Of a stretch of DNA of 51,785 bases, positions 8,856-17,532 are shown piece after piece. A program made the position numbers and the translations under genes. The notes under the pieces are model-generated. The model made no database searches. It saw only the letters and a list, made by a program, of their open reading frames with translations, and was not told the origin of the DNA. Source of the DNA: Acidovorax delafieldii 2AN (GTDB lineage Bacteria > Pseudomonadota > Gammaproteobacteria > Burkholderiales > Burkholderiaceae_C); contig NZ_ACQT01000011.1 of NCBI RefSeq assembly GCF_000175235.1, positions 1 through 51,785 on the forward strand, given 5' to 3'. Every line of letters begins with the position of its first letter. Position 1 is the first letter of the stretch.

Positions 8856-9401
8856 ATGCAAGCCACCCGCCTCGCCATACCCGACGTCGTCCTGATCGAG
8901 CCCAAAGTGTTCGGCGACGCGCGCGGGTTTTTTTACGAAAGCTTCAACCAGCGCGATTTCAACGCTGCCACCGGCACGGACTACCAGTTCGTGCAGGACA
9001 ACCACAGCCGCAGCAGCAAAGGCGTACTGCGCGGCCTGCACTACCAGGTCCAGCAGCCCCAGGGCAAGCTCGTGCGCGTGGTGCACGGGGCCGTGTTCGA
9101 CGTGGCGGTGGACATCCGCAAAAGCTCGCCCACCTTCGGGCAATGGGTGGGGGCGGAACTGAGTGCCGACAACCACCACCAGCTGTGGATCCCACCCGGC
9201 TTTGCCCACGGCTTCGTGGTGCTCAGCGATGTGGCGGAGTTCCTGTACAAGACCACCGACTATTACGCGCCGGAGCATGAGCGGTGCATTGCGTGGAATG
9301 ACAGCACCTTGGCCATCGATTGGCGTTTCGAGGGCACGCCCAACCTGTCGGTCAAGGATGCTCAGGGGCGGGTGCTTGTGCAGGCGGAAGTGTTCGCCTG
9401 A
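8856..9401 (+). CDS. rfbC: dTDP-4-dehydrorhamnose 3,5-epimerase (RmlC)
   Basis: RmlC epimerises dTDP-4-keto-6-deoxyglucose at C3 and C5. The 181-residue cupin has FFYESFNQRDF, the catalytic His in RGLHYQ, the VRVVHGAVFDVAVDIR strand pair, IPPGFAHGF, and the Tyr-containing YKTTDYYAPEHE. The ATG at 8856 gives the normal family length. It is the last gene of the rhamnose operon and meets the next gene tail to tail, with only 18 bp between the stops and no clear terminator. Confidence 0.97.
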   Translation: MQATRLAIPDVVLIEPKVFGDARGFFYESFNQRDFNAATGTDYQFVQDNHSRSSKGVLRGLHYQVQQPQGKLVRVVHGAVFDVAVDIRKSSPTFGQWVGAELSADNHHQLWIPPGFAHGFVVLSDVAEFLYKTTDYYAPEHERCIAWNDSTLAIDWRFEGTPNLSVKDAQGRVLVQAEVFA

Positions 9402-9419
9402 GGGGCTGCGTCAGCTGGC

Positions 9420-11297
9420 TTATGGCCGGGGCGTGGACAAAGTCTGCTGCACTGACCGGTAGAGCGCGGCTGAACCATAGCTCGCATTGTCCGGGTCGAA
9501 CGCAAATGGGTTGTGGCTACGGGGCACGAGCCGACCGTACCAACGTGGCTCCATAAAGAACGAGAGAAACTCCGCTCCTCGGGCGGCATGCTGGCCCAGC
9601 ATGCGCTGCACCGAAGCTGTGTCCATGGCCTTGAGGGGATGGAATTCTGTCACCCCGTACCCGTGGTGTGCGGAGCGGGCATACCACCGCGAAAACGTGT
9701 CGCCGTAGGCGGCGTCGCCGTACAGGCTCACTCCCAGCCTAATGGCGCCCATCGGTTGTAGCGACGCCTGGATGGCATATTTGTTCGCATCCCAGCCTGG
9801 ATTGGTAAACGGGATGATCTGGTGGGTGTAGTGCGGCGTGCCGGCAAGGCATGACTGGCGCACCGCACCATCGAAGAACTTCAGATAGTCCACGACCTGC
9901 TGGCTGCGGAATGTGTGCCAGAAGGGTACCAGCGGGTTGTAGTAATAGGCCGACTGATCGGCCGGCAGATCGATATGGGCCTGCGCGCCATGGGGGATGG
10001 GCTTGCTGTGCGGAAGCGGCTGTTGAGGCAGTGCGCTGGGCGTGCTTTGCTCGCGGTCCATCAGAGCGATGTTGCGTGTCCCCAGGAGGATCAACTGCCC
10101 CGGTGTCTGCTCGATGAATACATCGATGCGGTGCAGCCCCGTGGGCAAGCGCCGGAAGTCCAGGTCCCAGCGCCACCCAGTGTTGGCGTCGCCAAATTCG
10201 GGGTGGGCGGCAAGTACGTCCTGCCGCCCCTGATTTGCCGGGGTCTTGCCCACAAAAACACCGTTGCGGTAGATGTGCACCCAAGGCGGTGGAGCTCCTT
10301 CCGTTCGGAGTGCGTAGGCCCACCCTGCGATGGGCAGGCTTCCGTGGGCGAATGAGTCGATGTGTTCCGTGAACCGTTGAAGCGGCTCTGTGCGAATGTC
10401 GCGCGAGGGCGGTTGCACCTCCTCGAACGAGGCATAGTCCGATCCCAGCACTCGGTTGAGTTGTTCGATGCGTCCAAATTCCTGCTTCAGGAATTGGCGA
10501 AACCACGCCACGGAATGCGGGCTGTAATCGGTCACCCGATAGGGAGGAGCAAAGCCCATGCCGGCCTCAAAGTCGGGGAACAGGTGGTGCAGCTCGCCCA
10601 GCAAGGTCACGCCCCTGATCTTGGCGACGTCCACAGCCGGCAAGCGGCATACGGCCTCCAGCAACGCCTTCGTGGCCTGCACTCGCCGAGCAGTCAGCTC
10701 GGTCTCGGTGGTCGCGAAAGTCCAGTTGTTGAGTGGGGCCCCGTAGTAGCGGCTTTGGGCCAGTGGGCCGTCCCGGGTCTGCGCGAGGTTGGCGGAGTCT
10801 GCGGCAAGGGCTTTCTCCAGCGGCGCGTCGGTGCTGAAGTGCGTTGAAAACAAATACAGGATCAGAGGTCGGGAATTGTCACGCACGGTGCGCACCAATC
10901 GACCCACGGTGTCGGTGTCTATCTCCCAGCCATCGGCACTTTTGCGAAACAGCTGCAATAGAGGAACGGGGAGGGTATAGCCCAGAGGGTATGTGGGTGC
11001 GGCACCGGCGGCGTGCTGCAGGCCGGTAAGGGTGGACTCCACCAGTTTTGCCGCCGAGCCACTTGGGCCCGTACATGTCGCGCGCAAATCGTCGAACTCC
11101 GGCGCGCCAGCACCCTCCTGCGCCATGACGCAGGGTTCGATCACGCCGATCATCGGCGCCAGCAGCATGGGGGCACGCTGGCCGTGTGCGGGGAGGCTGC
11201 GAACCATGAGCAGCCCACCTACTCCGGCGGCCAGCACGCCGCAGGCAGCCAACGCCATGGCCAGGTCGACAAAGCGGCGGGGGGAGCGACAGTTCAT
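9420..11297 (-). CDS. Membrane-anchored glycoside hydrolase-like protein
   Basis: The 625-residue protein has an N-terminal hydrophobic segment (about residues 10-31) that could be a signal peptide or anchor. The central part resembles GH42/GH-A clan enzymes: FRQFLKQEFG...EQLNRVLGSDYASF followed by FEEVQPP is a hallmark of beta-galactosidase-like TIM barrels. E235 (LLGELHHLF) and E583 (FFMEPRWYG) are plausible catalytic acids at strand ends. The middle section (about 330-400) looks like an inserted beta-sandwich. Substrate is unknown. Its place between the rhamnose and secretion operons suggests a surface polysaccharide or a T2SS cargo, but this is inference. Confidence 0.6.
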   Translation of the reverse strand: MNCRSPRRFVDLAMALAACGVLAAGVGGLLMVRSLPAHGQRAPMLLAPMIGVIEPCVMAQEGAGAPEFDDLRATCTGPSGSAAKLVESTLTGLQHAAGAAPTYPLGYTLPVPLLQLFRKSADGWEIDTDTVGRLVRTVRDNSRPLILYLFSTHFSTDAPLEKALAADSANLAQTRDGPLAQSRYYGAPLNNWTFATTETELTARRVQATKALLEAVCRLPAVDVAKIRGVTLLGELHHLFPDFEAGMGFAPPYRVTDYSPHSVAWFRQFLKQEFGRIEQLNRVLGSDYASFEEVQPPSRDIRTEPLQRFTEHIDSFAHGSLPIAGWAYALRTEGAPPPWVHIYRNGVFVGKTPANQGRQDVLAAHPEFGDANTGWRWDLDFRRLPTGLHRIDVFIEQTPGQLILLGTRNIALMDREQSTPSALPQQPLPHSKPIPHGAQAHIDLPADQSAYYYNPLVPFWHTFRSQQVVDYLKFFDGAVRQSCLAGTPHYTHQIIPFTNPGWDANKYAIQASLQPMGAIRLGVSLYGDAAYGDTFSRWYARSAHHGYGVTEFHPLKAMDTASVQRMLGQHAARGAEFLSFFMEPRWYGRLVPRSHNPFAFDPDNASYGSAALYRSVQQTLSTPRP

Positions 11298-11633
11298 GGC
11301 GGATGCGGGAAGGGCGATCGAGAGAGAGGCGGTGAATGTAATTCAAGTGATCCCCGTGGCCGTTTGCTGAACGGCCGTTGGTACCTGACCAGCCGCCGGT
11401 TTTGGCAGGAAGATCTGATGGCGGTTGGTGACGGCGGAGCCGAGAGCCACCGGAATGCCGGTTTCTTGGGGATGTCCCGTGCCGACGCATTGTGCGTGTA
11501 CAGCAGCATTCACGAGTGGCGGAGCGGGGAACCTAGCGGCGGCTACACTCAAGCCCATTTCCTGCGAGGTAGTGGCTGGGCCCTGCCTGTGCCCCTTATG
11601 GATGGCCCCCCGCAGTTCCGTACCCCGACATTC
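11298..11633. other. Divergent intergenic region upstream of gspE
   Basis: This 336-bp gap separates the glycosidase-like gene (minus) from gspE (plus). It contains a hairpin GGCCGTT-TGCTG-AACGGCC (11358-11376) without a T-tract and a TACACT hexamer (11544-11549) that could be a -10 for gspE. The gspE frame stays open through the whole region, but the upstream translation does not look like protein. I see no gene here. Confidence 0.4.
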
Positions 11634-13364
11634 ATGACGACAAATACACTTTCGGCTTCGAGCGAACCGTTCATGGCGGTTGCCGAGCAGCGGCCACGCA
11701 TCGGCGAATTGCTGGTGCAGGCTGGCAAGCTCAGTGCGCGCGACCTGGAGCGCGCACTTTCAGCGCAGCAGGAGATGGGAGGCATGCTGGGCCGGGTGCT
11801 GGTGCGTCTGGGGCTGGTGTCGGACGCCGATGTAGCCAGGGCCCTGTCTTCGCAATTGGCCATTCCGCTGGTGCCGGGCGACGATTTTCCGGACTTGATG
11901 CCTGAAGTGGACGGCTTGCTTCCAGAATTTCTGCAAGCGAATGCCGTGTACCCCCTGCGCCTGGCAGATGGCGTGCTGCACGTTGCCATGGCGGTGCCGC
12001 AGGATGCGTTTGTCGTCAAGGCACTGCGCCTGGCCACGGGCTTGGCGATCCAGCCGCACTTGGCACTGGAGGGGGATATCGAGAAGGCCCTGGCCGAGCC
12101 TGTGGAGGAGGCCCCCGAAGATGAAGATGACGGCTTTGGCGATGGGCTAGATGGCGGCGACTTTGTCGAGCACCTGAAAGACCTGGCCAGCGAGGCGCCC
12201 GTCATTCGTTTGGTCAATACCATCATTGGCCGCGTGATCGACCTGCGGGCCTCGGACATTCACCTGGAGCCGTTTGACGACGGCCTGCATGTGCGGTATC
12301 GGGTGGATGGCGTTATTCATCCGGGCGAACTTGTGCCGCCGCGCCTGTCCGCCGCCGTCAATTCGCGTGTCAAGTTGCTGGCGCATCTGGACATTGCCGA
12401 GCGCCGCCTACCGCAAGACGGCCGTATCAAGACGCGGGTCAAAGGCCGTGAGCTGGACTTGCGCGTCTCCACGGTACCCACCGTACACGGCGAAAGCGTG
12501 GTCATGCGCGTGCTGGACCGAGCGAGTGTGCGTCTTGAACTGGAAAAGATGGGGTTTGAAAAAGACACGCTGGAGCGCTTCAACACGCTGCTGGCGCGTC
12601 CGCACGGCATCTTGCTGGTTACCGGCCCAACCGGTTCGGGCAAGACCACCACCCTTTATGCTGCGCTGGCCAAAATTGATGCTTCGGCGCAGAAGATCAT
12701 CACCGTGGAAGACCCGGTGGAATACCAGCTCGAAGGCATCAACCAGATCCAGGTGCATTCGCAGATCAACCTGACGTTTGCCAACGCTTTGCGTTCCATC
12801 CTTCGGCAAGACCCCGACATCATCATGATCGGGGAAATGCGCGACGGTGAAACTGCGCAGATTGCCGTGCAGTCGGCGCTGACGGGGCATCTGGTGCTTT
12901 CCACGCTGCACACTAACACCGCTGCAGGTGCGGTGATCCGCATGCAGGACATGGGGGTGGAGCCCTATCTCATCACCTCGGCCGTGAATGGCGTGCTCGC
13001 TCAGCGCCTGGTGCGCACCCTGTGCAGTCATTGCAAGCAGGCCTACGATCCAGGCACTGAAGTGCGCAGCACTACCGGGCTGTCGCGCTTTTGTCCGGCG
13101 ACCCAGCCCGTGTACCGGGCGGTGGGCTGTGAACACTGCCGTCAGTCGGGCTACCGGGGCCGCACGGGGATCCACGAACTGCTATTGCTGGATGAGCCCA
13201 TGCGCCGCGCCATCATCGAAGGGCGCGATGCGAATGTGCTTAACGGTATTGCGGCCCAGGGTGGTATGTTGAGCCTCTACGAAGATGGCTTGCGCAAGGT
13301 GGCCGCGGGCCACACGACTCTGGACGAGTTGGCGCGCGTCACTCAGGACCAGTCCGATGCCTGA
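11634..13364 (+). CDS. gspE: Type II secretion ATPase GspE
   Basis: GspE is the cytoplasmic ATPase that drives pseudopilus assembly. The 576-residue protein has an N-terminal GspE/MshEN domain (about residues 20-150, IGELLVQAGKLSARDLERAL). Walker A is GPTGSGKTTT (331-340), the Asp box and Walker B region includes RQDPDIIMIGEMRD, and a His box includes STLHTN. The C-terminal zinc motif has C464, C467, C499 and C502. The ATG at 11634 is preferred because the IGELLVQAG start of the domain follows shortly after. The stop overlaps the gspF start by 8 bp. Confidence 0.95.
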   Translation: MTTNTLSASSEPFMAVAEQRPRIGELLVQAGKLSARDLERALSAQQEMGGMLGRVLVRLGLVSDADVARALSSQLAIPLVPGDDFPDLMPEVDGLLPEFLQANAVYPLRLADGVLHVAMAVPQDAFVVKALRLATGLAIQPHLALEGDIEKALAEPVEEAPEDEDDGFGDGLDGGDFVEHLKDLASEAPVIRLVNTIIGRVIDLRASDIHLEPFDDGLHVRYRVDGVIHPGELVPPRLSAAVNSRVKLLAHLDIAERRLPQDGRIKTRVKGRELDLRVSTVPTVHGESVVMRVLDRASVRLELEKMGFEKDTLERFNTLLARPHGILLVTGPTGSGKTTTLYAALAKIDASAQKIITVEDPVEYQLEGINQIQVHSQINLTFANALRSILRQDPDIIMIGEMRDGETAQIAVQSALTGHLVLSTLHTNTAAGAVIRMQDMGVEPYLITSAVNGVLAQRLVRTLCSHCKQAYDPGTEVRSTTGLSRFCPATQPVYRAVGCEHCRQSGYRGRTGIHELLLLDEPMRRAIIEGRDANVLNGIAAQGGMLSLYEDGLRKVAAGHTTLDELARVTQDQSDA

Positions 13365-14607
13365 GTTCGTATGGCGAGCTGCAGCGGCCTCTGGCAAGGT
13401 GGAGGAAGGCCGCACCAATGCCTCCAGCGCGGCTGCGGTTCTCAAGCAACTGCGGGGGCAGGGGCTGACACCCCTGCGCATCGAAGATGCCGTTGCTGCG
13501 GCGTCGGCGGGAGGCGGCACCGCATCGGTTCCAGGCAGCTTCGCGCAACCCAAGGTGCGCCAGTCCAAGGGGCCTGTGACGGCGCCCGATGTATTGGCGA
13601 TTACTTCGGAGCTGGCCATCATGCTGCGTGCGGGCCTCGCGCTCGATAATGCCCTGCGCGTGCTGATAGACATGAGCCACAAGCCCAGTGTGGCAGCCCT
13701 CATGCAGGGCATTCTGGATGCCGTCAAAGGCGGCACACCCCTCAGCCGTGCGTTGTCGCACCATCGCGAGCTATTTGGTGATTTTTATATCAATATGGTT
13801 CGCTCCGGGGAAGCGAGCGGCCAGATGTCGGCCGTGCTGGACCGACTGGTTGAGCATATGGAACGCCAGCGTGCCCTGCGGGACAGCGTCATCTCTGCCA
13901 CTATTTATCCGGCCATCTTGTTGGCGGTGGCAGTGCTATCGCTGATTGCGATGCTGGGTTTCGTGGTGCCACAGTTCGAGAAGTTGTTTACCGATATGGG
14001 CGATGCACTGCCCCTGCCGACCCGCTTGGTGATGGGCCTTGGCCATGCATTTACTAGCTATGGCCTTCTGATGGGGATGGTGGCCCTGGGGGGTGGTTTG
14101 CTGCTGGTGAGGTGGTTGAAATCGCCCCCTGGGCGCCGTTGGTGGCAGACGCGGCTGTTGCGGTTGCCATTGATGGGGCGCCTTGCTCTCAAATACCAGT
14201 TGACACTGTTCTCACGCTCGCTGGGCACGCTGCTGGGCAATGGCGTGCCCATGCTTACGGCGCTGCACATTGCGACGGAGACAGTTGGCAACACGGTGTT
14301 GCAACAGGCTTTGGGGCGGGTGGCTCCTATTGTCAAAGAAGGGGGCAAGGTGGTGCAGGCCATTTCCGCTACCGGTATCTTCGAGCCCCTGGCAATCAAT
14401 CTCATCCGGGTGGGCGAAGAAACCGGCCGGATTGGTCCCATGATGCTGGAATTGGCAAACATATTGAACCGCGAAGTTGAAACCGGTATCAAACGCCTGC
14501 TGACGTTGGTGGAGCCGGTCCTCATTCTGGTGCTGGGCGTGTTGATCGCCGCCATCATTGTTTCCATCCTGCTTGGAATTCTGTCTATCAATGACCTCGC
14601 CGTATAA
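13357..14607 (+). CDS. gspF: Type II secretion inner-membrane protein GspF
   Basis: GspF is the polytopic platform protein contacted by GspE and GspL. The 416-residue protein has two repeated T2SSF domains (about residues 80-205 and 285-405). Transmembrane segments lie near 185-205, 228-250 and 385-410. ITSELAIMLRAGLALDNAL and the later YQLTLFSRSLGTLLGNGVP are the family signatures. Translation is coupled to gspE by the overlap. Confidence 0.95.
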   Translation: MPEFVWRAAAASGKVEEGRTNASSAAAVLKQLRGQGLTPLRIEDAVAAASAGGGTASVPGSFAQPKVRQSKGPVTAPDVLAITSELAIMLRAGLALDNALRVLIDMSHKPSVAALMQGILDAVKGGTPLSRALSHHRELFGDFYINMVRSGEASGQMSAVLDRLVEHMERQRALRDSVISATIYPAILLAVAVLSLIAMLGFVVPQFEKLFTDMGDALPLPTRLVMGLGHAFTSYGLLMGMVALGGGLLLVRWLKSPPGRRWWQTRLLRLPLMGRLALKYQLTLFSRSLGTLLGNGVPMLTALHIATETVGNTVLQQALGRVAPIVKEGGKVVQAISATGIFEPLAINLIRVGEETGRIGPMMLELANILNREVETGIKRLLTLVEPVLILVLGVLIAAIIVSILLGILSINDLAV

Positions 14608-14635
14608 TTTTTGTTTGCCCAAGGAACAGTCTCCC

Positions 14636-15091
14636 ATGGTGAGTATTCGTGCCCGCCGCGCTTGCGGCATTTCGTCTTTTCGCAAGCCCTCTCGGGGTTT
14701 CACGCTGATTGAGTTGTTGGTGGTGCTGGCCATCCTCACGCTGTTGGCGGGGCTGGTGGGACCGCGCGTGCTCAATCAATTGGGTGGAGCGAAGTCCAAA
14801 ACTGCGGGTGTGCAGATTGCAGATTTGGACAAGTCGCTCGAACTTTTCAAGCTGGATGTGGGGCGTTATCCCACCACTGAAGAGGGTTTGGAGGCGCTGG
14901 TTAAAAAGCCCGGTAGCGTGAATGGATGGGCTGGGCCTTACCTCAAGGGTGGTGTGCCAACCGATCCTTGGGGGCACCCCTACCGTTACACGAACGCGGG
15001 CGCATCTGGCGGTATTGACATCGTCTCTCTTGGCTCTGACGGCGCTCCCGGGGGAGAGGGTGAAGCCGCGGATATCCGCAATAAACCCTGA
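14636..15091 (+). CDS. gspG: Major pseudopilin GspG
   Basis: GspG forms the shaft of the secretion pseudopilus. The prepilin cleavage site is SRG/FTLIELLVVLAIL with Glu at +5, so a prepilin peptidase encoded elsewhere is needed. The C-terminal part shows LDVGRYPTTEEGLEALV, GWAGPYLKGG, PTDPWGHPY and the calcium-binding loop (IVSLGSDGAPGGEGEAADI). The ATG at 14636 follows AAGGAA; an ATG at 14591 is also in frame. Mature length is about 137 residues. Confidence 0.96.
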   Translation: MVSIRARRACGISSFRKPSRGFTLIELLVVLAILTLLAGLVGPRVLNQLGGAKSKTAGVQIADLDKSLELFKLDVGRYPTTEEGLEALVKKPGSVNGWAGPYLKGGVPTDPWGHPYRYTNAGASGGIDIVSLGSDGAPGGEGEAADIRNKP

Positions 15092-15096
15092 GTCTG

Positions 15097-15579
15097 TTGG
15101 ATCGCCACCCATCTCACAAGGGCGTCGCTGTGCGAGGCGAGCGAGGCTTCACCCTGGTTGAGTTACTGGTCGTTTTCGGTATCTTGGCTTTGCTCATGGG
15201 TCTTGCCCCTGTGGCGTTTGACCGCATGCGAGACGCATCGGCCTACCGTGACACTGTGCGGACCATGCTGGGCCAAATGCGCAGTGCGCGCTATCGTGCA
15301 ATCGCAGAAGGGCGCGAAGTGCGGTTTTCTGTCAATTTGGCTGAACGAAATTATGGGGTGGATGCCGAGGTGCGACGCACTTTGCCAGATTCGTTGCGAC
15401 TTCGTGCTGTGGTTGCAGGCAACGAGCTTGTAGGGCGAGGTGAGGCGTCGATCCGGTTCTTGCCGAGTGGTGGCGCTACCGGCGGTAGCATTGAAGTTCT
15501 GCGTGCTTCTGGAGGCGGAACTCGCTTGAGAGTTGATTGGCTTTCCGGTCGCGCCACGCTGGAAGCGCTTTTGCCATGA
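15097..15579 (+). CDS. gspH: Minor pseudopilin GspH
   Basis: A type IV pilin-like leader (GERG/FTLVELLVVFGILALLMG) precedes a GspH-type globular domain. R-D-T-V-R-T-M-L-G-Q-M-R and ARYRAIAEGREVRFSV match the FimT/GspH family. The start is uncertain: TTG at 15097 (used here) or GTG at 15130, which would give a six-residue leader. The gene sits in correct order between gspG and gspI and ends in an ATGA overlap. Confidence 0.88.
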   Translation: MDRHPSHKGVAVRGERGFTLVELLVVFGILALLMGLAPVAFDRMRDASAYRDTVRTMLGQMRSARYRAIAEGREVRFSVNLAERNYGVDAEVRRTLPDSLRLRAVVAGNELVGRGEASIRFLPSGGATGGSIEVLRASGGGTRLRVDWLSGRATLEALLP

Positions 15580-15986
15580 GCCGTGGAGGCCAATCGCAAC
15601 GAGGATTCACCTTGTTGGAGATGCTCGTTGCCTTTGCCATCATGGCCTTGTCATTGGGAATGCTCTATCGCGCCAGTGGCGGTACTGCGCGCACTGTGGC
15701 GCAGGTCGAGCAATATCAAGGTGCAGTTTTTCTGGCAGAGTCGCTTCTGTCGCTGAGGGATGCGGTCCCTGAGCAGGGTTGGAACCAATCGGGGGCCTCC
15801 GCTGGCTACGCATGGGCCATCACCAGTGCGCCATTTCCCACATCGGTGGGCAATTTGAATGCACCTCCTCTGCACGAAATAAAGATCGCCATATCCTGGG
15901 ATGAAGGCTCAGGCCGTCAGCGTCAGTTTGAATTGAACACGGTGCGGCCCCAGAGAAAGCCAATGCCGGTTGGGCGCAATTTATGA
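15576..15986 (+). CDS. gspI: Minor pseudopilin GspI
   Basis: The 136-residue protein has a leader SQRG/FTLLEMLVAFAIMAL with Glu5 and a short GspI domain that includes QYQGAVFLAESLLSLRDAV. GspI starts assembly of the pseudopilus tip complex with GspJ and GspK. The start overlaps the gspH stop (ATGA), and its own stop overlaps gspJ, so coupled translation is likely. Confidence 0.9.
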   Translation: MSRGGQSQRGFTLLEMLVAFAIMALSLGMLYRASGGTARTVAQVEQYQGAVFLAESLLSLRDAVPEQGWNQSGASAGYAWAITSAPFPTSVGNLNAPPLHEIKIAISWDEGSGRQRQFELNTVRPQRKPMPVGRNL

Positions 15987-16663
15987 CCAAGTTCGTGCAC
16001 GGCAGTAAATCTGTCGGGGCCAGCCGGGGTTTTACTCTGGTTGAGTTGTTGGTCGTCATTTCTCTTCTTTCGTTGGTCATGCTCGCGATGGCGTCTGCGT
16101 TGCGCACGATGGCTCAGACGGAAGAGCGGGTTGACCTGCGCTTGCAGCGGAACGATGAGATGCGCGTGGCCGGTGATTTTCTGCGCGATATCTTGGGGCG
16201 GATTTCTGCGAGGAAGCTTGCTGCTCCCGTCGTTGATGGCGGTAGTCAATTCGCTTTCACTGGTGAAGAGCGAGAGCTGAGCTGGATCGGGATCATGCCT
16301 GCGCGCTATGGCGCTGGCGGTAGATATCACTTTAGGTTGTCGTTGGATGCGGCATCCGAAGGACGTGCCTTGGTCGTGCGCTTTGTTCCGTGGACGGGTG
16401 ATTCGCAGCCACCAGATTGGGCGCAGGCAACTGCCCATACGCTGATCACAGGTGTCGCAGAATTTGCGCTGCAATACGAGGATGGAGAGACAGAGCCTCC
16501 CGTGTGGACGCGGCGTTGGACGGTTGTTGACCGTCTGCCTCAGCGTGTGATGGTCGGGATCAAGACTTTGAAGGGAGCGTGGCCGGAACTGGTGGTCGCA
16601 ATGCGCATAGCACCGGCCAGCGACCCCTTGAGCTCTGGCGCCGTATTTGGCGGGAGCCAATAA
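15983..16663 (+). CDS. gspJ: Minor pseudopilin GspJ
   Basis: The 226-residue protein has the prepilin leader SRG/FTLVELLVVISLLSLVML, preceded by a 15-residue basic leader peptide. The GspJ-type C-terminal domain follows; GVAEFALQYEDGE is characteristic. It should form the pseudopilus tip with GspI and GspK. ATGA overlap with gspI; stop 2 bp before gspK. Confidence 0.9.
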   Translation: MTKFVHGSKSVGASRGFTLVELLVVISLLSLVMLAMASALRTMAQTEERVDLRLQRNDEMRVAGDFLRDILGRISARKLAAPVVDGGSQFAFTGEERELSWIGIMPARYGAGGRYHFRLSLDAASEGRALVVRFVPWTGDSQPPDWAQATAHTLITGVAEFALQYEDGETEPPVWTRRWTVVDRLPQRVMVGIKTLKGAWPELVVAMRIAPASDPLSSGAVFGGSQ

Positions 16664-16665
16664 AT

Positions 16666-17526
16666 ATGCAGCTCCAGTCCTTTCGGCCAGGTTTTCGGCA
16701 TCAAGGCATGGTGTTGATCGCTGTGCTTTGGTTGGTGGCGGCTCTGAGCATCATCGTAACGGGGCTTACGCGCTCCGTGCGCGAAGAGGCGCGGATGATG
16801 TCTCGTGCACGCCAAAGCGTAGAGGCCTTGGGTATAGGAGACGCAGCCATTCAAATCGTGCTTCAGGGCATGTCGGCACAGTCCGCTCCTAGAGGGCGCT
16901 TGGACGAGATCGATGTCGCATACCGAGGTGTGCCAGTCTCGGTGCAGGTGATGCCGCTCAACGGATTGATAGATATCAATGCTGCTGCGTTGCCATTGTT
17001 AACGCGTCTTTATGCTGTGGCGGGGGGCTTGCCTGCAGAGGCGGCTGAAGCGTTGGCTCAAGCGACGGTGGCTGCCCGTGAGCGAAAAGACTCGGGGGGG
17101 CGTGCGGCGCGATTTGAGGCAGGGGAGGACCTGCTCCAAGTACCGGGTATTGATTACAGCCTCTATGCTAGACTTTCCGGCCTCATCACCGCAGATCTTC
17201 GGGGTGGCGGCAAAGTCAATCCCATGGCTGCGCCACTGGAGGTGCTCGCGGTCTTGGCCGACGGCGATGTCGCCGTTGCCCAGCGCATCGCGGCAGATCG
17301 CCGCGCTGGGCTGGAAGGTATTGACACCACGGCGTTGAATGCCGGGGCCATCGATAACGCAACCGTTCGGCGTTTTCGCTTGCAGGCGCGTGTGCCCCTT
17401 GTGGATGGCACGTGGGTGCGGGTTGCTCGAACAGTTGACCTCACTCCGCGTGCTCGCGACGGCATGCCTTGGCACACTTTTTCGTCTGGCCACAGTTTTG
17501 AATCCGTGGGCCAAAAAAACAATTAA
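16666..17526 (+). CDS. gspK: Pseudopilus tip protein GspK
   Basis: GspK caps the pseudopilus and is the largest minor pseudopilin. The 286-residue product has a leader cleaved before Met (RHQG/MVLIAVLWLVAALSI) and lacks Glu5, as expected for GspK. The globular part holds two helix-hairpin-helix-like segments: GGLPAEAAEALAQA, and AGEDLLQVPGIDYSLYARL, followed by the conserved GKVNPMAAPLEVLAVL. Confidence 0.92.
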   Translation: MQLQSFRPGFRHQGMVLIAVLWLVAALSIIVTGLTRSVREEARMMSRARQSVEALGIGDAAIQIVLQGMSAQSAPRGRLDEIDVAYRGVPVSVQVMPLNGLIDINAAALPLLTRLYAVAGGLPAEAAEALAQATVAARERKDSGGRAARFEAGEDLLQVPGIDYSLYARLSGLITADLRGGGKVNPMAAPLEVLAVLADGDVAVAQRIAADRRAGLEGIDTTALNAGAIDNATVRRFRLQARVPLVDGTWVRVARTVDLTPRARDGMPWHTFSSGHSFESVGQKNN

Positions 17527-17532
17527 AGCACC

